From Myxococcales bacterium (GTDB lineage Bacteria; Myxococcota_A; UBA9042; UBA3505), in assembly GCA_002728755.1 (NCBI GenBank), contig PBVT01000085.1, positions 171,488-235,487 on the forward strand: a DNA stretch of 64,000 bases, written 5' to 3'. The notes beneath the pieces are model-generated. The model was not told where the DNA came from, did no database searches, and saw nothing but the letters and a program-made list of their open reading frames with translations. The first letter of the stretch is position 1, and the number at the start of each line of letters is the position of its first letter. Of the stretch, positions 43,741 to 53,573 are shown one piece after another. The translations under genes and the position numbers were made by a program.

Positions 43741-45522
43741 ATGGCTGTAGACAGCATTCCAGCACGGTTGATCGAACAAGCAACACAACGTCCCTACGCG
43801 GATGCATACGCGGTACGTACAGCATCAGGGTGGGTGAAAACCACGTGGACTGAATATGTAGATCAGGTGAAGGAAGCGGCCCGGGCTTTGATGGCATTGG
43901 GGGTTGATAATGGGGGCACCGTATGCATTCTCGGCTTCAATCGGCCGGAATGGGTTATTACCGATCTTGCTGCGATGATGGCGGGTGGAGTACCGGCCGG
44001 TATCTACACCACATGTTCACCTCCTGAGGTGGCGTACATCATTCAACACTCGGCGGCCGAGGTCGTCCTGGTGGAAAACACCATGCAGTGGGAGAAGGTC
44101 AAAGAAGAGAGAGGGAACCTTCCGAATCTCAAGCATGTAGTACTTATGAAGGGAGCGGATACCGTCGACGATTCGATGGTTCTGAGTTGGGAAGAGTTCC
44201 TGGCGAAGAGTGATGGCGTGACCGAAGATCAGCTCATTGAACGGCTGGATTCCATCAAGGCGGATCAGCTGGCTACCCTCATCTATACGTCGGGCACAAC
44301 GGGTCCACCCAAGGCCGTTATGCTTTCTCATCAGAATCTATCCTGGACAGCCGAAGCGGCTGCCGAGATCGCGGACTTTACGGATCAGGACACGTGTCTG
44401 TCCTATCTCCCTCTTTCCCATATCGCGGAGCAGATGTTCTCGATTCACGGCCCGGTAAGTCATGGGATCACCGTATATTACGCCGAATCCCTCGAGAAAC
44501 TCCCCGACAACCTCAAAGAGATCCAGCCCTCCATTGTCTTTGGCGTTCCGCGCGTATGGGAGAAGTTCCACGCTGGCGTGTCGAGTAAACTGGAAAAGGC
44601 CACAGGCCTGAAGGCCAAGCTGGTTAGCTGGGCCCGTAGTGTTGGGGAACGCGTTACGGATCTGCGTAACCGTGGTGGCGAACCGACGGGCTTTCTTGCC
44701 GTCCAATACAAGCTCGCCAATAAGCTTATCTATTCCAAGGTTAAGCCCCTGCTCGGTCTCAAGAATGCACGTATGTGCGTAAGTGGTGCTGCTCCGATTG
44801 CACCGGAGATCCTTCAGTTCTTCGCAGGGCTCGATCTTACGATTCATGAGGTCTATGGGCAGTCAGAAGACTGTGGCCCGACCTCCTTCAACATCCCAGG
44901 ACAGACAAAATTTGGGTCTGTCGGACCGGCTGTTCCCGGGGTTGAAGTGCGGATCGCAGAAGATGGTGAGGTGCTCGTAAAGGGCCCGAATGTCTTCATG
45001 GGCTACTATAAAGATCCTGCGGCTACGTCGGACACCTTGATCGACGGATGGCTTCATTCGGGCGATCTGGGCTCTTTCGATGACGACGGCTTCTTGTTCA
45101 TTACCGGGCGTAAGAAAGAGATCATCATTACGGCTGGTGGTAAGAACATCGCACCGAAGAATATCGAGGCGGCCCTTAAGAACCAGGATCTTATCGCTGA
45201 GGCGGTGGTGATTGGTGATCGCCGTAAGTTCCTCACAGCGCTTTTGACCCTCGACGAAGAGGCCGTAGCAGAATTTGCGTCGGCTAATAATCTGTCCAAG
45301 GACAATGTCATCGCGGACGCCAAGCTTCGTGCGCATATTCAGTCCGGCGTCGATGCTGTAAACGAGCTGTTCGCTCGGGTAGAACATGTCCGAAAGTTTG
45401 CGGTATTACCTCGCAACTTCTCCATTGAGGAGGGTGAGCTTACGCCGACACAGAAGATCAAACGTCGGGTCATCAATGAGAAGTACTCGGAGGAGATCGA
45501 GGCGATGTACGCCGAGGCGTAA
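43741..45522 (+). CDS. Long-chain acyl-CoA synthetase (AMP-forming)
   Basis: Activates fatty acids to acyl-CoA through an acyl-AMP intermediate. The ATP loop LIYTSGTTGPPKAVMLSHQN is complete, YGQSEDCGPTSFN is the A5 motif, and GWLHSGDLGSFDDDGFLFITGRKKEIIITAGGKN covers the hinge and C-terminal domain. 593 residues and the YGQSED-GP wording are closest to the bubblegum/FACL15-like group of long-chain synthetases. It is divergent from the membrane-protein gene and followed by an SDR gene 17 bases on. An acyl-CoA dehydrogenase and a dienoyl/enoyl reductase-like SDR occur later in the window. Confidence 0.93.
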   Translation: MAVDSIPARLIEQATQRPYADAYAVRTASGWVKTTWTEYVDQVKEAARALMALGVDNGGTVCILGFNRPEWVITDLAAMMAGGVPAGIYTTCSPPEVAYIIQHSAAEVVLVENTMQWEKVKEERGNLPNLKHVVLMKGADTVDDSMVLSWEEFLAKSDGVTEDQLIERLDSIKADQLATLIYTSGTTGPPKAVMLSHQNLSWTAEAAAEIADFTDQDTCLSYLPLSHIAEQMFSIHGPVSHGITVYYAESLEKLPDNLKEIQPSIVFGVPRVWEKFHAGVSSKLEKATGLKAKLVSWARSVGERVTDLRNRGGEPTGFLAVQYKLANKLIYSKVKPLLGLKNARMCVSGAAPIAPEILQFFAGLDLTIHEVYGQSEDCGPTSFNIPGQTKFGSVGPAVPGVEVRIAEDGEVLVKGPNVFMGYYKDPAATSDTLIDGWLHSGDLGSFDDDGFLFITGRKKEIIITAGGKNIAPKNIEAALKNQDLIAEAVVIGDRRKFLTALLTLDEEAVAEFASANNLSKDNVIADAKLRAHIQSGVDAVNELFARVEHVRKFAVLPRNFSIEEGELTPTQKIKRRVINEKYSEEIEAMYAEA

Positions 45523-45539
45523 TCGTCAACGATCGTACG

Positions 45540-46400
45540 ATGAGTAGGGTACTCATAGCCGGTTGTGGGTATGTGGGCCGAGCACTCGCGAAGACGCTTT
45601 GTGCGTCTGGTGATGATGTGTGGGGCCTTAGCCGTACTCCCACAGGGCTTTCTGAAGGGGTCGTTCCCCTCGCGGCGGATCTACGCGATCCTTCCAGCCT
45701 ATCGGCTCTGCCTGCCGATCTGCAGACTGTGGTCTTTGCGGCAGCTCCGGGTGGGTTTACGGAAGATACCTATCGGGCGACATATCTGGATGGCCTGAAA
45801 AACCTTCTTGATGCGCTTTCCGACCAGCATAGTTCCTTGCGAAGGTTCGTTATGATTTCGACGACAAGCGTCTATGGTCAAGACGATGGCGACTGGGTTG
45901 ATGAGGCGTCTCCTACCGAGCCACAGAGTTTTGCAGGGCAGACGGTCCTCGCTGCGGAAAACCATCTACGGTCTCGCGGTTTACCCCATACGGTTGTTCG
46001 GCTGGGTGGTATCTACGGCCCGGGTCGAGATCGCCTTCTTCGTATGGTCCGCTCTAAGACCGCCATCTGTTATGACGGGCCCGCGCGGCATATTAATCGG
46101 AACCATCGTGATGATTGTGCCGGCATCTTACATCACGTCATCAAGATGGAGGAGCCGGCGGATCTGTATCTTGGAGTGGATAGTGAGCCGGCGGATGAGC
46201 GAGAGGTCTTCCGATGGCTTGCCCAGCAGCTCGGACTCCCAGAGCCGGAGCAACGGTCGAGTGAAGAGCGACCTCCACGCCGGAGACCGGGTAATAAGCG
46301 GTGTAGAAATACACGGATCCTACAGGCGGGCTATTCCTTTCAGCACCCCACGTACAGGGAAGGGTTTTCGGCTCTGCTTCAGGACTCCGAATCGAATTGA
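45540..46400 (+). CDS. NAD(P)-binding epimerase-like protein (atypical SDR)
   Basis: 286 residues with an N-terminal Rossmann motif GCGYVG (about residues 8-13), STTSVYGQDD in the active-site strand and RLGGIYGPGRD in the substrate region, as in extended or atypical SDRs of the YeeZ kind. A normal YxxxK pair is not obvious after SVYG, where the sequence runs SFAGQTVLAAENHL, so oxidoreductase activity is uncertain. Its end overlaps the end of serA on the other strand by 22 bases. Confidence 0.82.
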   Translation: MSRVLIAGCGYVGRALAKTLCASGDDVWGLSRTPTGLSEGVVPLAADLRDPSSLSALPADLQTVVFAAAPGGFTEDTYRATYLDGLKNLLDALSDQHSSLRRFVMISTTSVYGQDDGDWVDEASPTEPQSFAGQTVLAAENHLRSRGLPHTVVRLGGIYGPGRDRLLRMVRSKTAICYDGPARHINRNHRDDCAGILHHVIKMEEPADLYLGVDSEPADEREVFRWLAQQLGLPEPEQRSSEERPPRRRPGNKRCRNTRILQAGYSFQHPTYREGFSALLQDSESN

Positions 46401-47590
46401 ATCCATTCGACGCCGAGCACATCTCCACAGCTGGCGCGTATGGAAACCAGGACCTCCTGGCCGGGAGGGCGATTTAGAGTAATCGCTGCGGTCGCAGCAC
46501 CCGTATTGTCGAAGACCGTATTATGCATCTCTTTCACGCTTAGATCGGCGCGTTTTACGACATCGAGTACGCTGGCGAGTACCCCGACCTTATCCAGGTG
46601 TCGAACCAGGAGTTGACCACAGCCGGGTTGCCGGTTGGTCCGGTTCACGCAGTTGAATACGTCACCGGTGCTCATCCAGTGTTCAACAATACGAACGATC
46701 TCTTCTCCAATCGCTTGTTGCGCCTGAATCGTCGACGCGCCCACATGGTGGGTGCCATAGAAGCCGTCCACATCCTGGAACGGTCCGTTGTATTCCGCTT
46801 TCCCACCCTTGGGTTCTTCTTCATAGACATCGCTGGCTGCACGAATATGACCCGAAGAGACCGCTTCGCGCAGGGCTTTATCATCAACAACCCCTCCGCG
46901 CGCCATATGAATGATGGTACTTCCGGGCTTCATCGCGGCGATTTCCTTGGTCCCGATAAGGTGGTGCGTCTGGTCGGAGTACGCAACATGGACGGTGATA
47001 ACATCGGCCTGGCGGCAGAGATCATGGACCGATTCGCAATATTCAATACCCAGCTCTCGAGCTCGCTCCGGTGTGAGCGAGCGGCTCCAACCGATGCAGT
47101 TCATTCCAAATGCCTTGCCGCGTTGGAGCACCTCCTGCCCGATACGCCCAAGACCGATGATACCCAGGGTCTGACCAAGCAGTCCGCGACCTTTGCCGAA
47201 GCGACTCTTCTCCCAAGAGCCATTACGCAGGCTGATGACGTTGTCGGGGATAAAGCGGTCCAGCGATAGAATGAGTCCCAATGTCAGCTCGGCGACCGCG
47301 ACGGCGTTTTTTCCAGGGCAGTTCGCCACATGTATGGCGTTCTTTGCGGCGTGGTCACAGTCGATTGTGTTGGTACCGGCCCCTCCACGAATAATCATTT
47401 GAAGATGTTCGGCGGCGTCAATGGTTTCTGCGGTGACACGTGTGGAACGAACCACCAGAACCTGGGCCTCGCCCACAGCAGAGGGAAGATCATCGGCCCC
47501 CAGTGTGGGCTGAAACGAGATATCAAGCCCCAGGGCCTGAAGGGCTTCCAGGCAATCGTCCGGTACCTTATCAGCGATGAGAATCTTCAT
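46379..47590 (-). CDS. serA: D-3-phosphoglycerate dehydrogenase
   Basis: First step of serine synthesis: oxidises 3-phosphoglycerate with NAD. The Rossmann motif GIIGLGRIGQEV, the catalytic Arg in MARGGVVDDKAL, and the His in GTHHVGAST are in place. A C-terminal ACT-type domain (about 325-400, LDKVGVLASVLDVVKRADLSVKEM) is the usual serine-binding regulatory part. 403 residues matches the short form with ACT but without the extra intervening domain. AAAGGA lies eight bases before the ATG. Other 2-hydroxyacid dehydrogenases are less likely given the ACT domain. Confidence 0.9.
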   Translation of the reverse strand: MKILIADKVPDDCLEALQALGLDISFQPTLGADDLPSAVGEAQVLVVRSTRVTAETIDAAEHLQMIIRGGAGTNTIDCDHAAKNAIHVANCPGKNAVAVAELTLGLILSLDRFIPDNVISLRNGSWEKSRFGKGRGLLGQTLGIIGLGRIGQEVLQRGKAFGMNCIGWSRSLTPERARELGIEYCESVHDLCRQADVITVHVAYSDQTHHLIGTKEIAAMKPGSTIIHMARGGVVDDKALREAVSSGHIRAASDVYEEEPKGGKAEYNGPFQDVDGFYGTHHVGASTIQAQQAIGEEIVRIVEHWMSTGDVFNCVNRTNRQPGCGQLLVRHLDKVGVLASVLDVVKRADLSVKEMHNTVFDNTGAATAAITLNRPPGQEVLVSIRASCGDVLGVEWIQFDSES

Positions 47591-47656
47591 GGCGGGATCC
47601 TTTCTAAGAGGCAGGATTATATCACCGCTTGTATGGTGATGAACAGCGCGGGACGG

Positions 47657-48469
47657 TCAGGTTCGGGTATAGGCCCGTACGGTTCGTACGAGCTCTTTGG
47701 CGCGCGCCAGGTCTACGGGATTATCTACGGTACCGTTTTGCTTGGTCCAGGTACCGGCGATGATGCCGTGGATATACGGTGCCAGCTGCTGAATATTGTC
47801 GGGAGTTACCCCACTCCCAGCGATAATCGGGCATCCTTCAAGACGCTCGTGCATGGACCGAAGCAACTTTGTATCGGTCGGTGTTCCAGTTCGATCACCG
47901 GTCAGGATCACACCATCGGCGCAACCGCGCTCTACCAGATCACTGGCTTCGTCCAGGGCGGGGCGTCCTGCCAGAGGTACGGCGTGTTTTACTCGAACGT
48001 CGGCCAGGATCCGACAGCCCGGATGGATGGTCTCACGATAGCGAACCGTCTCATGTGCTTTGCCTTGAATGATTCCCTGGTCTGTGAGCATCGCGCCAAC
48101 ATGTACGTTTACCCGAATAAAGTCGGCACCGACCGCAGCCGCGATACCAAGAGCGGCCGCAGCGTCGTTACGAAGCACATTGATGCCCAGAAATACGTCG
48201 GAATCAGCCCGTTCGTTCAAAGCCTGGCGTACGCTATGAGCGATACGGGTCATGCCCGCGACACAGTGGGGAGGGACATGATCTGGGTAAAAGGGGCGAT
48301 CCGAGAAGTTTTCGATCAGAACCGCGTCGAAACCAGCCTCTGCGAGGGTTAAGGCGTCGGTGATGGCCGCTTGCTCTACCAGGTCAATGACCGTGTCGGG
48401 TCGTAAGATTGGCCCCAGGTGGACCATTCCGATCAGAGTACAGCCTCGCGGTTTGAATAGTTCTTTCAC
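47657..48469 (-). CDS. BtpA/SgcQ family protein
   Basis: 270 residues with the family hallmarks: an early IGMVHLGPI, DAVLIENFSDRPF, GINVLRND, FIRVNVHVGAM and a late GSGVTPDNI. These give a TIM-barrel protein of the BtpA group. BtpA was named for photosystem I assembly in cyanobacteria, but most members occur in non-photosynthetic bacteria and their reaction is not settled. The gene overlaps the Nudix gene by four bases, so the two are coupled. Confidence 0.87.
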   Translation of the reverse strand: MKELFKPRGCTLIGMVHLGPILRPDTVIDLVEQAAITDALTLAEAGFDAVLIENFSDRPFYPDHVPPHCVAGMTRIAHSVRQALNERADSDVFLGINVLRNDAAAALGIAAAVGADFIRVNVHVGAMLTDQGIIQGKAHETVRYRETIHPGCRILADVRVKHAVPLAGRPALDEASDLVERGCADGVILTGDRTGTPTDTKLLRSMHERLEGCPIIAGSGVTPDNIQQLAPYIHGIIAGTWTKQNGTVDNPVDLARAKELVRTVRAYTRT

Positions 48470-48918
48470 GGCTCGATTGCCCCCGTTCGGACAGGTGTTA
48501 AACGACCGTCCTTTCGATATCGCATATAGTCGTCACGGATCAACGCGTGGTCAAAGACGAGGGTCTCAGGCATCTGGTCGGGCTCATAAATGTGCGCGGT
48601 CTTCGCGTCGTCACCCGCTTTGAGAATGCCCGTTCCTTCGGCGATATATACAGCCGAAACCGTGTGGCCGCGAGCGTCACGTTGGGGGTCTGAATATAGA
48701 CCCAACAGACACGTTAGTTCGATCGTCAGTCCGGTTTCTTCCAGAGCCTCGCGAATGGCTGCGGCTTCCACTCGTTCGCCTACATCGACGAAACCACCAG
48801 GGAACGCGGCTCCAAAGGGTGGGCTCCCTCGTTCGATCAAAACGATGGGTCTTCCTGGTCGATCGACCAGCTCGATGATGATGTCGACTGTAAGCCTGGG
48901 CGTGATCGGTGCCGCCAT
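48466..48918 (-). CDS. Nudix hydrolase
   Basis: 150 residues. The full Nudix box is present: G-F-V-D-V-G-E followed seven residues later by REALEETGL, so the metal-binding Glu residues are intact. It probably hydrolyses a nucleoside diphosphate linked to another group; YSDPQRDARGHTVSAVY after the box is typical of ADP-ribose or related pyrophosphatases. I chose the ATG at 48918 with GAGAGGG upstream; the frame continues nine codons to a GTG. Confidence 0.92.
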   Translation of the reverse strand: MAAPITPRLTVDIIIELVDRPGRPIVLIERGSPPFGAAFPGGFVDVGERVEAAAIREALEETGLTIELTCLLGLYSDPQRDARGHTVSAVYIAEGTGILKAGDDAKTAHIYEPDQMPETLVFDHALIRDDYMRYRKDGRLTPVRTGAIEP

Positions 48919-48971
48919 GAAACCCTCTCGAGGGATCTGTAACACAGAGCCGAAAAGGCGTACATCAGGAT

Positions 48972-49001
48972 TTGTAATAAATGGCGGTATGACCGTATGA
49001 T
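48972..49001 (+). promoter_or_regulatory. Sigma-70-type promoter for the acidic lipoprotein
   Basis: TTGTAA (48972-48977) and TATGAT (48996-49001) are separated by 18 bases. Transcription would start near 49008, with the lipoprotein start codon at 49045. The divergent Nudix gene begins 54 bases upstream of the -35 box. Confidence 0.45.
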
Positions 49002-49044
49002 GCGTTTGAGGACTTCATCTGCAGCAGAGACGCTGAGGAAAGGG

Positions 49045-50547
49045 ATGGCACATATGATGCGGACTTATATTGGAATCGGAATCGTTCTTTTCTTATTGGC
49101 CTGTGGAAGTAGCACGACGGGACCAGGACAAGATCTGGGACCGGGATCGGATGGCTCCACGGATAGTCAGGAAGATACATCCGTAGGCGAAACATCCGAT
49201 AGCGTGGCCACAGACGAAGGGACCGATGAAGGGACCGATTCCGGCGGCGAGACAGATGTCGGCTCCGAAACGTCGTCGTCGGATTCCGGCGAGGATGTAG
49301 CGCAAGATGTAGCCGAAGACGTGGCCACGGATGCACCAGCTGCAGACGCCGGCGCGGATACGAGTGATCCGCCCGAAGATGTTGCGGTGGACGAGGGAGC
49401 ACCTCCCGGACCGTTTACCGGCTTCCCAATCGATGTACCCGAGGGTAACGAGAACAACTATTTCTTTCTCTGGTTCTACGGCATGGCTGTGGATGCAGAG
49501 GGGCGAGTCAGCATCTTGTGGCAGGGAACATCCGGAACAGAATCCCATTTTCTGTTGAGCCGTACCAACACCGACGTTAGCGCCTTCGAGCCCGCCGATG
49601 TGGTGGATACCGGGTTTACGGGTGAGATCGGGGCCGATGTTCTTACGGATGGCACCGACCAGCTTATCGTATGGCGGCGCGACAACGATGTCGGTGGCGA
49701 TGACATCATCTTTCGTCGAGGGACAATGCCTGGTGTGATCGGAGATGACGTCGTGGTCTTCTCGGACAACTTTGGCGTGGACAACCACCGTCCGCATATG
49801 GCCCGCGATCCTGCGACGGGAGCGATCGTTGTGCTATGGCAGCGTGAGCAGGATGTGGTGATCTCGCGGAGCACCGATGACGGACTGACCTTCTCCAACC
49901 CACCCAATATGGTCACTCCTACCAACCTCCAGGGGTTCATCTCCGCGGTCGCCTTTAACTCAAGCGGTACATTGGTGGTCACATTCCATGGTTCGCCTGG
50001 GGGCGGAACGACGGCAAATTCCGTATATGGACTGGCGAGTAATGACCTGGGTCTGACCTTTACAGAAGCGGTCGACCTCGGGGAAATGGCCGGGGGCGAT
50101 GGACCCCATTTGCGGCCCTCAATGGCACCTGGAACCGACGGAAAAGTACATGCCGTTTGGCATCGAAGTGGTTCGGGACCGGATAAAGAGGCCTTTAAGT
50201 CTAGCACCTACGACGGTGTTACCTGGGATCCGCCCACATCATTGGAACATATCAAATACGAACCCTATATTCGGGCCGGTCGTGGTGATTTGATTCACCT
50301 CTCGGGCCTGGACAATCCTCCCATCGTCGATAGAAGTGCGGGGCAGGAGCCGGGGGTTCCGGTCTATGTGAGCAGCCCGAATGATGGGCTAAGCTTTGGT
50401 AACCCTGCGGTGATCCCATCGACAGAGGCGTTTACGATCGTCTGGACTGACATGGCTGCCAACCTGGATACAGGCTTCCTCCACGTGGCCTGGTGGGAAT
50501 ACAAAGGGAACCAGAATAAGATTCGATTGATTACGGTGGATCCGTAG
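49045..50547 (+). CDS. Acidic lipoprotein with BNR/sialidase-like propeller
   Basis: 500 residues. Lipobox LLACGSS, then about 115 residues rich in Asp, Glu, Ser, Thr and Gly with no order (a flexible stalk), then a beta domain of about 360 residues. That domain has ISRSTDDGLTFSNPP, GLASNDLGLTFTEA and SSPNDGLSFGNPA, which are Asp-box (BNR, S-x-D-x-G-x-T-F) repeats as in sialidases and other propellers. GAGG lies six bases before the ATG at 49045. Exposed at the cell surface by inference. The end overlaps the end of the next gene, on the other strand, by 17 bases. Confidence 0.82.
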   Translation: MAHMMRTYIGIGIVLFLLACGSSTTGPGQDLGPGSDGSTDSQEDTSVGETSDSVATDEGTDEGTDSGGETDVGSETSSSDSGEDVAQDVAEDVATDAPAADAGADTSDPPEDVAVDEGAPPGPFTGFPIDVPEGNENNYFFLWFYGMAVDAEGRVSILWQGTSGTESHFLLSRTNTDVSAFEPADVVDTGFTGEIGADVLTDGTDQLIVWRRDNDVGGDDIIFRRGTMPGVIGDDVVVFSDNFGVDNHRPHMARDPATGAIVVLWQREQDVVISRSTDDGLTFSNPPNMVTPTNLQGFISAVAFNSSGTLVVTFHGSPGGGTTANSVYGLASNDLGLTFTEAVDLGEMAGGDGPHLRPSMAPGTDGKVHAVWHRSGSGPDKEAFKSSTYDGVTWDPPTSLEHIKYEPYIRAGRGDLIHLSGLDNPPIVDRSAGQEPGVPVYVSSPNDGLSFGNPAVIPSTEAFTIVWTDMAANLDTGFLHVAWWEYKGNQNKIRLITVDP

Positions 50548-53422
50548 ACTCGACCGCAGGACTGGACATCCAGGAGCAACTACTATCCTCCAGGCAGAGG
50601 TCGTCCATAATCTCGGCCCCGCCCGTCAGCAGATAATAGACCATCTGGTTGCGAGAATAGTTGCCCCAATCAAACTCGCCATCGTCGGCCGTCGTTATGA
50701 TGTATTCATGATCTTCGATGGCTGGATAGCGTACAGCACTTTGGCCGCTGCTCGTTTCAATGACGGGCATCGGGCCCTTCCCGTCGGACTCTCCCAGCAG
50801 GTTGTCTGTGTCCCAGTACGGTGGTTCTCCGGTGAATGCGTCATGGGCGAGAAAGTCCAGGGTAATATCGATGGCATCCTGTTCATCGAAGCCGAGTAAA
50901 CCGATGGCTCGATCCAGGGTGACCATCGAAGAAAATGGCACAGTTCGGTCCCCAATATCTGCGAGATGGAGGATGTTACGGGGCTCCATATTATCCAGGG
51001 GTTCACGGATCAGATGACGCGCGAAGGAGAGAGGATCCGTACGATCCATGGCGATCTGGGCCTGTTGTACGGAACGACGTAGACGTGCTGTGTTTCGAAT
51101 ATGCCCATAACCTGAGAACGGTGCAGAGAGCGTGTGTTCGACGACCGGGTTTCCATCCTGGTCGTAGACCGTAAGCTCCAGCTCATCTTCTTTGTCGGCC
51201 GAAACGGCGACCTGGAACCCTCCGTCGTCGAAGATGGGGTTTACGTACAGGGCTCGTTCCATATAGGCGTCTCCACCTTCCTCATGTATGCGGCGGTTAT
51301 AGAGCTCTACGGTCCCGTTGGGGAACGCCGGGATTCGATCGAATTCTCCGGCCTCGATGGAGACGGCATTGCCACAGTTGGACGAATGGTTATTCCAACT
51401 CAGAGAAATTTCTGGGTTCCCATCTTCATCTTCGACAGGGCAGCCGATCAGTAGAGGACCGATGGCTTCGGAGAGGACATTGTCCACGGCACTTGCGAGG
51501 TTAGAGCGGATCATTACATCTGTTAATCCACCACTCGATACGATGGGAACCCCGGTCTTCAGGTCGGGGTCGAGGGCTAGTAAAACAGTTGCGTGAAAGC
51601 CTCCGAGGGATACGCCAGTGGCAAAGTACTCGTTGTCGAGTCCGCCTAGATCCAGCCGCCCATCCGCGTTGAAATCCCCTGCTAGAAGATAGGGCATCAG
51701 CTCTTCAACGGAGGCGTCTCGAGGGGTGTCCAGGCCGGGCCCAGGGACCTGATCCTGGCGCAGATTTTTCAACCATCGAAGCACAAATAAGTTGTCCATG
51801 ACGGTTTGCATGGCCGCGGAGCTTAGCTCGAATGGGTTGGGAACAAAGTAGGAATCTCCGGATTGCAACATCCCATCTTTGTCATGATCTTCCGCTCGGC
51901 CTTCTACAAAAAGAGTTCTCCAGAGACCGATGCCCTCCAGGGCTTCTAAGCCCTCAAAGAGATCCATATCGCCCGTTATAATGGTTTCGCCGGTCAATAA
52001 GGCGCCAACGTACGAGAGCAGAAACATGGCCAGATCGTCTGGAATGTCGTCTCCCTGGCGTTCGAGTAATGCGTGTAGGTCGCCTCCGATAGGTCCATGC
52101 CCAGCGGCATCGACACCGATCATTGCAAAGCCATATTGGGCCATCTGATCGGCGATTACACTAAGTTCCAGTCGCGATGTCCGGGATGCGTGACAATGAA
52201 TGATGACCGGGAAGGGAGGCTTATATTCTTCCGTCTCTTTGGGGATAGATATCGCAAAGGTCACGGGTTTGGCGGCATGGTCGACTGTACCATGGGTCAG
52301 ATCGACCCAGACCGCGTTGTCGTCAGGGGAGCGGAAGTCCGGTGCGGCAAAGGTACCAAAAACGAGATAATCGATGCTGTTGAAGTTGGTCAGATTCACG
52401 CCCTGGGTCAGATCTCCAATCTGCGCAAAGATCTTAGCCAGGAACTGGGGCTTCAGAGTAAAGCGGTGATCTGTTGAGCTGAAGGGAACCCCTTCATCGG
52501 CGTAGGTTCCGTCTCCATCGACGGTTACGTCGAGATCGGTGACTGTGCCCAACTGGGCCGGATAGAGCTCGTCCAGGTAGGCAAAATCCCCCTCCCCATC
52601 GAGCCCTTTACGCAGAGCGATGAGGTCTTCTCCTATACTCTGGGTCGTGAACGTCCACGCAAAGGCGATGTCTTCCACGGCGATCCCGGTTTCATCGATC
52701 ACTCGTTGTATGACAGGGGTCTGGTCTGCCGTATTGATCGCCTCGAACGGGGAGTGAATCGGGTTGCCCTGCTCTCCTTTTATGTCTCGAGTAAGTAGGA
52801 CGGCATAGGTGGTCTTGGCTCGAAGTGGGAAGTAGGGGCGTATGAATAAGGTATTGGTTTCTCGCTCATAAAATGTGATGTGCTCACCGTCGTGGACGTT
52901 CTCTTCACTGAATATCAGATCGGGCAGATGCTCCCATGGATCATAGGGAAACAGTGACCGTGGCTTAATGTTGATGGGATACGCTGCGCTGGTTCTATCC
53001 AGAGGGACGGCTTCACCAAAGGATGGGGAGCCGGGCGTCGCGTCGATGACGAATATACTGTCCTCTTGCACCGTGGACAGATCGAGTGGTGCGTCAAAGG
53101 ACACGGAGATGGGGGCGTTGATACTGAAACCATCCAGCCGGTTCATCTGCTTTTTGAGATGGCGGTCATGAAATAGTGGAGAGGATGTAAAGAAGTTCAA
53201 CTGTCGCCCAGTGGTCGCATTATCCACCAGACGTGTCGCGATATCATTGGGGAAGGGAACCATAGGATCGGGACGAGCCAGTGGGTCATAGATGACCTGC
53301 GGACCGTCTCGTTCATCGTCCAGGCTGCTTCGCAACCCTTCGGGTCGGATATCGTTACACGCCATAGTAGCGAGAACGAAAAGACCTACGAGGGCCGAAA
53401 ACGTGCGATAGGAGTCAATCAT
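50531..53422 (-). CDS. Lipid-anchored alpha/beta hydrolase with Ig-like domain
   Basis: 963 residues. Lipobox LATMAC (Cys about 22), then an N-terminal part (about 50-300) with ARPDPMVPFPNDIA, ISVSFDAPLDLSTV and FIRPYFPLRAKTTYAVLLT, as in SbsA-type Ig-like domains that precede bacterial lipases. An alpha/beta hydrolase domain follows, with PFPVIIHCHASRTSRLE, a Gly-x-Ser-x-Gly-type nucleophile in TGVSLGGFHA (about 604-609), and late Asp/His candidates. A secreted esterase or lipase is likely. The ATG at 53422 opens the signal; ten codons further upstream are open. Confidence 0.85.
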   Translation of the reverse strand: MIDSYRTFSALVGLFVLATMACNDIRPEGLRSSLDDERDGPQVIYDPLARPDPMVPFPNDIATRLVDNATTGRQLNFFTSSPLFHDRHLKKQMNRLDGFSINAPISVSFDAPLDLSTVQEDSIFVIDATPGSPSFGEAVPLDRTSAAYPINIKPRSLFPYDPWEHLPDLIFSEENVHDGEHITFYERETNTLFIRPYFPLRAKTTYAVLLTRDIKGEQGNPIHSPFEAINTADQTPVIQRVIDETGIAVEDIAFAWTFTTQSIGEDLIALRKGLDGEGDFAYLDELYPAQLGTVTDLDVTVDGDGTYADEGVPFSSTDHRFTLKPQFLAKIFAQIGDLTQGVNLTNFNSIDYLVFGTFAAPDFRSPDDNAVWVDLTHGTVDHAAKPVTFAISIPKETEEYKPPFPVIIHCHASRTSRLELSVIADQMAQYGFAMIGVDAAGHGPIGGDLHALLERQGDDIPDDLAMFLLSYVGALLTGETIITGDMDLFEGLEALEGIGLWRTLFVEGRAEDHDKDGMLQSGDSYFVPNPFELSSAAMQTVMDNLFVLRWLKNLRQDQVPGPGLDTPRDASVEELMPYLLAGDFNADGRLDLGGLDNEYFATGVSLGGFHATVLLALDPDLKTGVPIVSSGGLTDVMIRSNLASAVDNVLSEAIGPLLIGCPVEDEDGNPEISLSWNNHSSNCGNAVSIEAGEFDRIPAFPNGTVELYNRRIHEEGGDAYMERALYVNPIFDDGGFQVAVSADKEDELELTVYDQDGNPVVEHTLSAPFSGYGHIRNTARLRRSVQQAQIAMDRTDPLSFARHLIREPLDNMEPRNILHLADIGDRTVPFSSMVTLDRAIGLLGFDEQDAIDITLDFLAHDAFTGEPPYWDTDNLLGESDGKGPMPVIETSSGQSAVRYPAIEDHEYIITTADDGEFDWGNYSRNQMVYYLLTGGAEIMDDLCLEDSSCSWMSSPAVESTDPP

Positions 53423-53573
53423 GGTTGATAAATCAGGGGTTTCGAATGGCAATGTTCGTACACCATAACCGAAGCAGCCATCGGACGGAAGGCGTTTACG
53501 TCATTCATGTTTCTCTTGCGATTTCGTGGGTGGGCAAATACAAAAAGAGCGCCCTGACCCGATGGAGGCTTTG

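Noticed and set aside
47621-47640. Small inverted repeat ATCACC/GGTGAT between BtpA and serA
   Set aside because: A six-base stem with no T run; could be a weak terminator or chance, so not called.
47330-48352. Plus-strand 340-residue open frame
   Set aside because: Antisense to serA and BtpA, both well supported; no ribosome site or family pattern.
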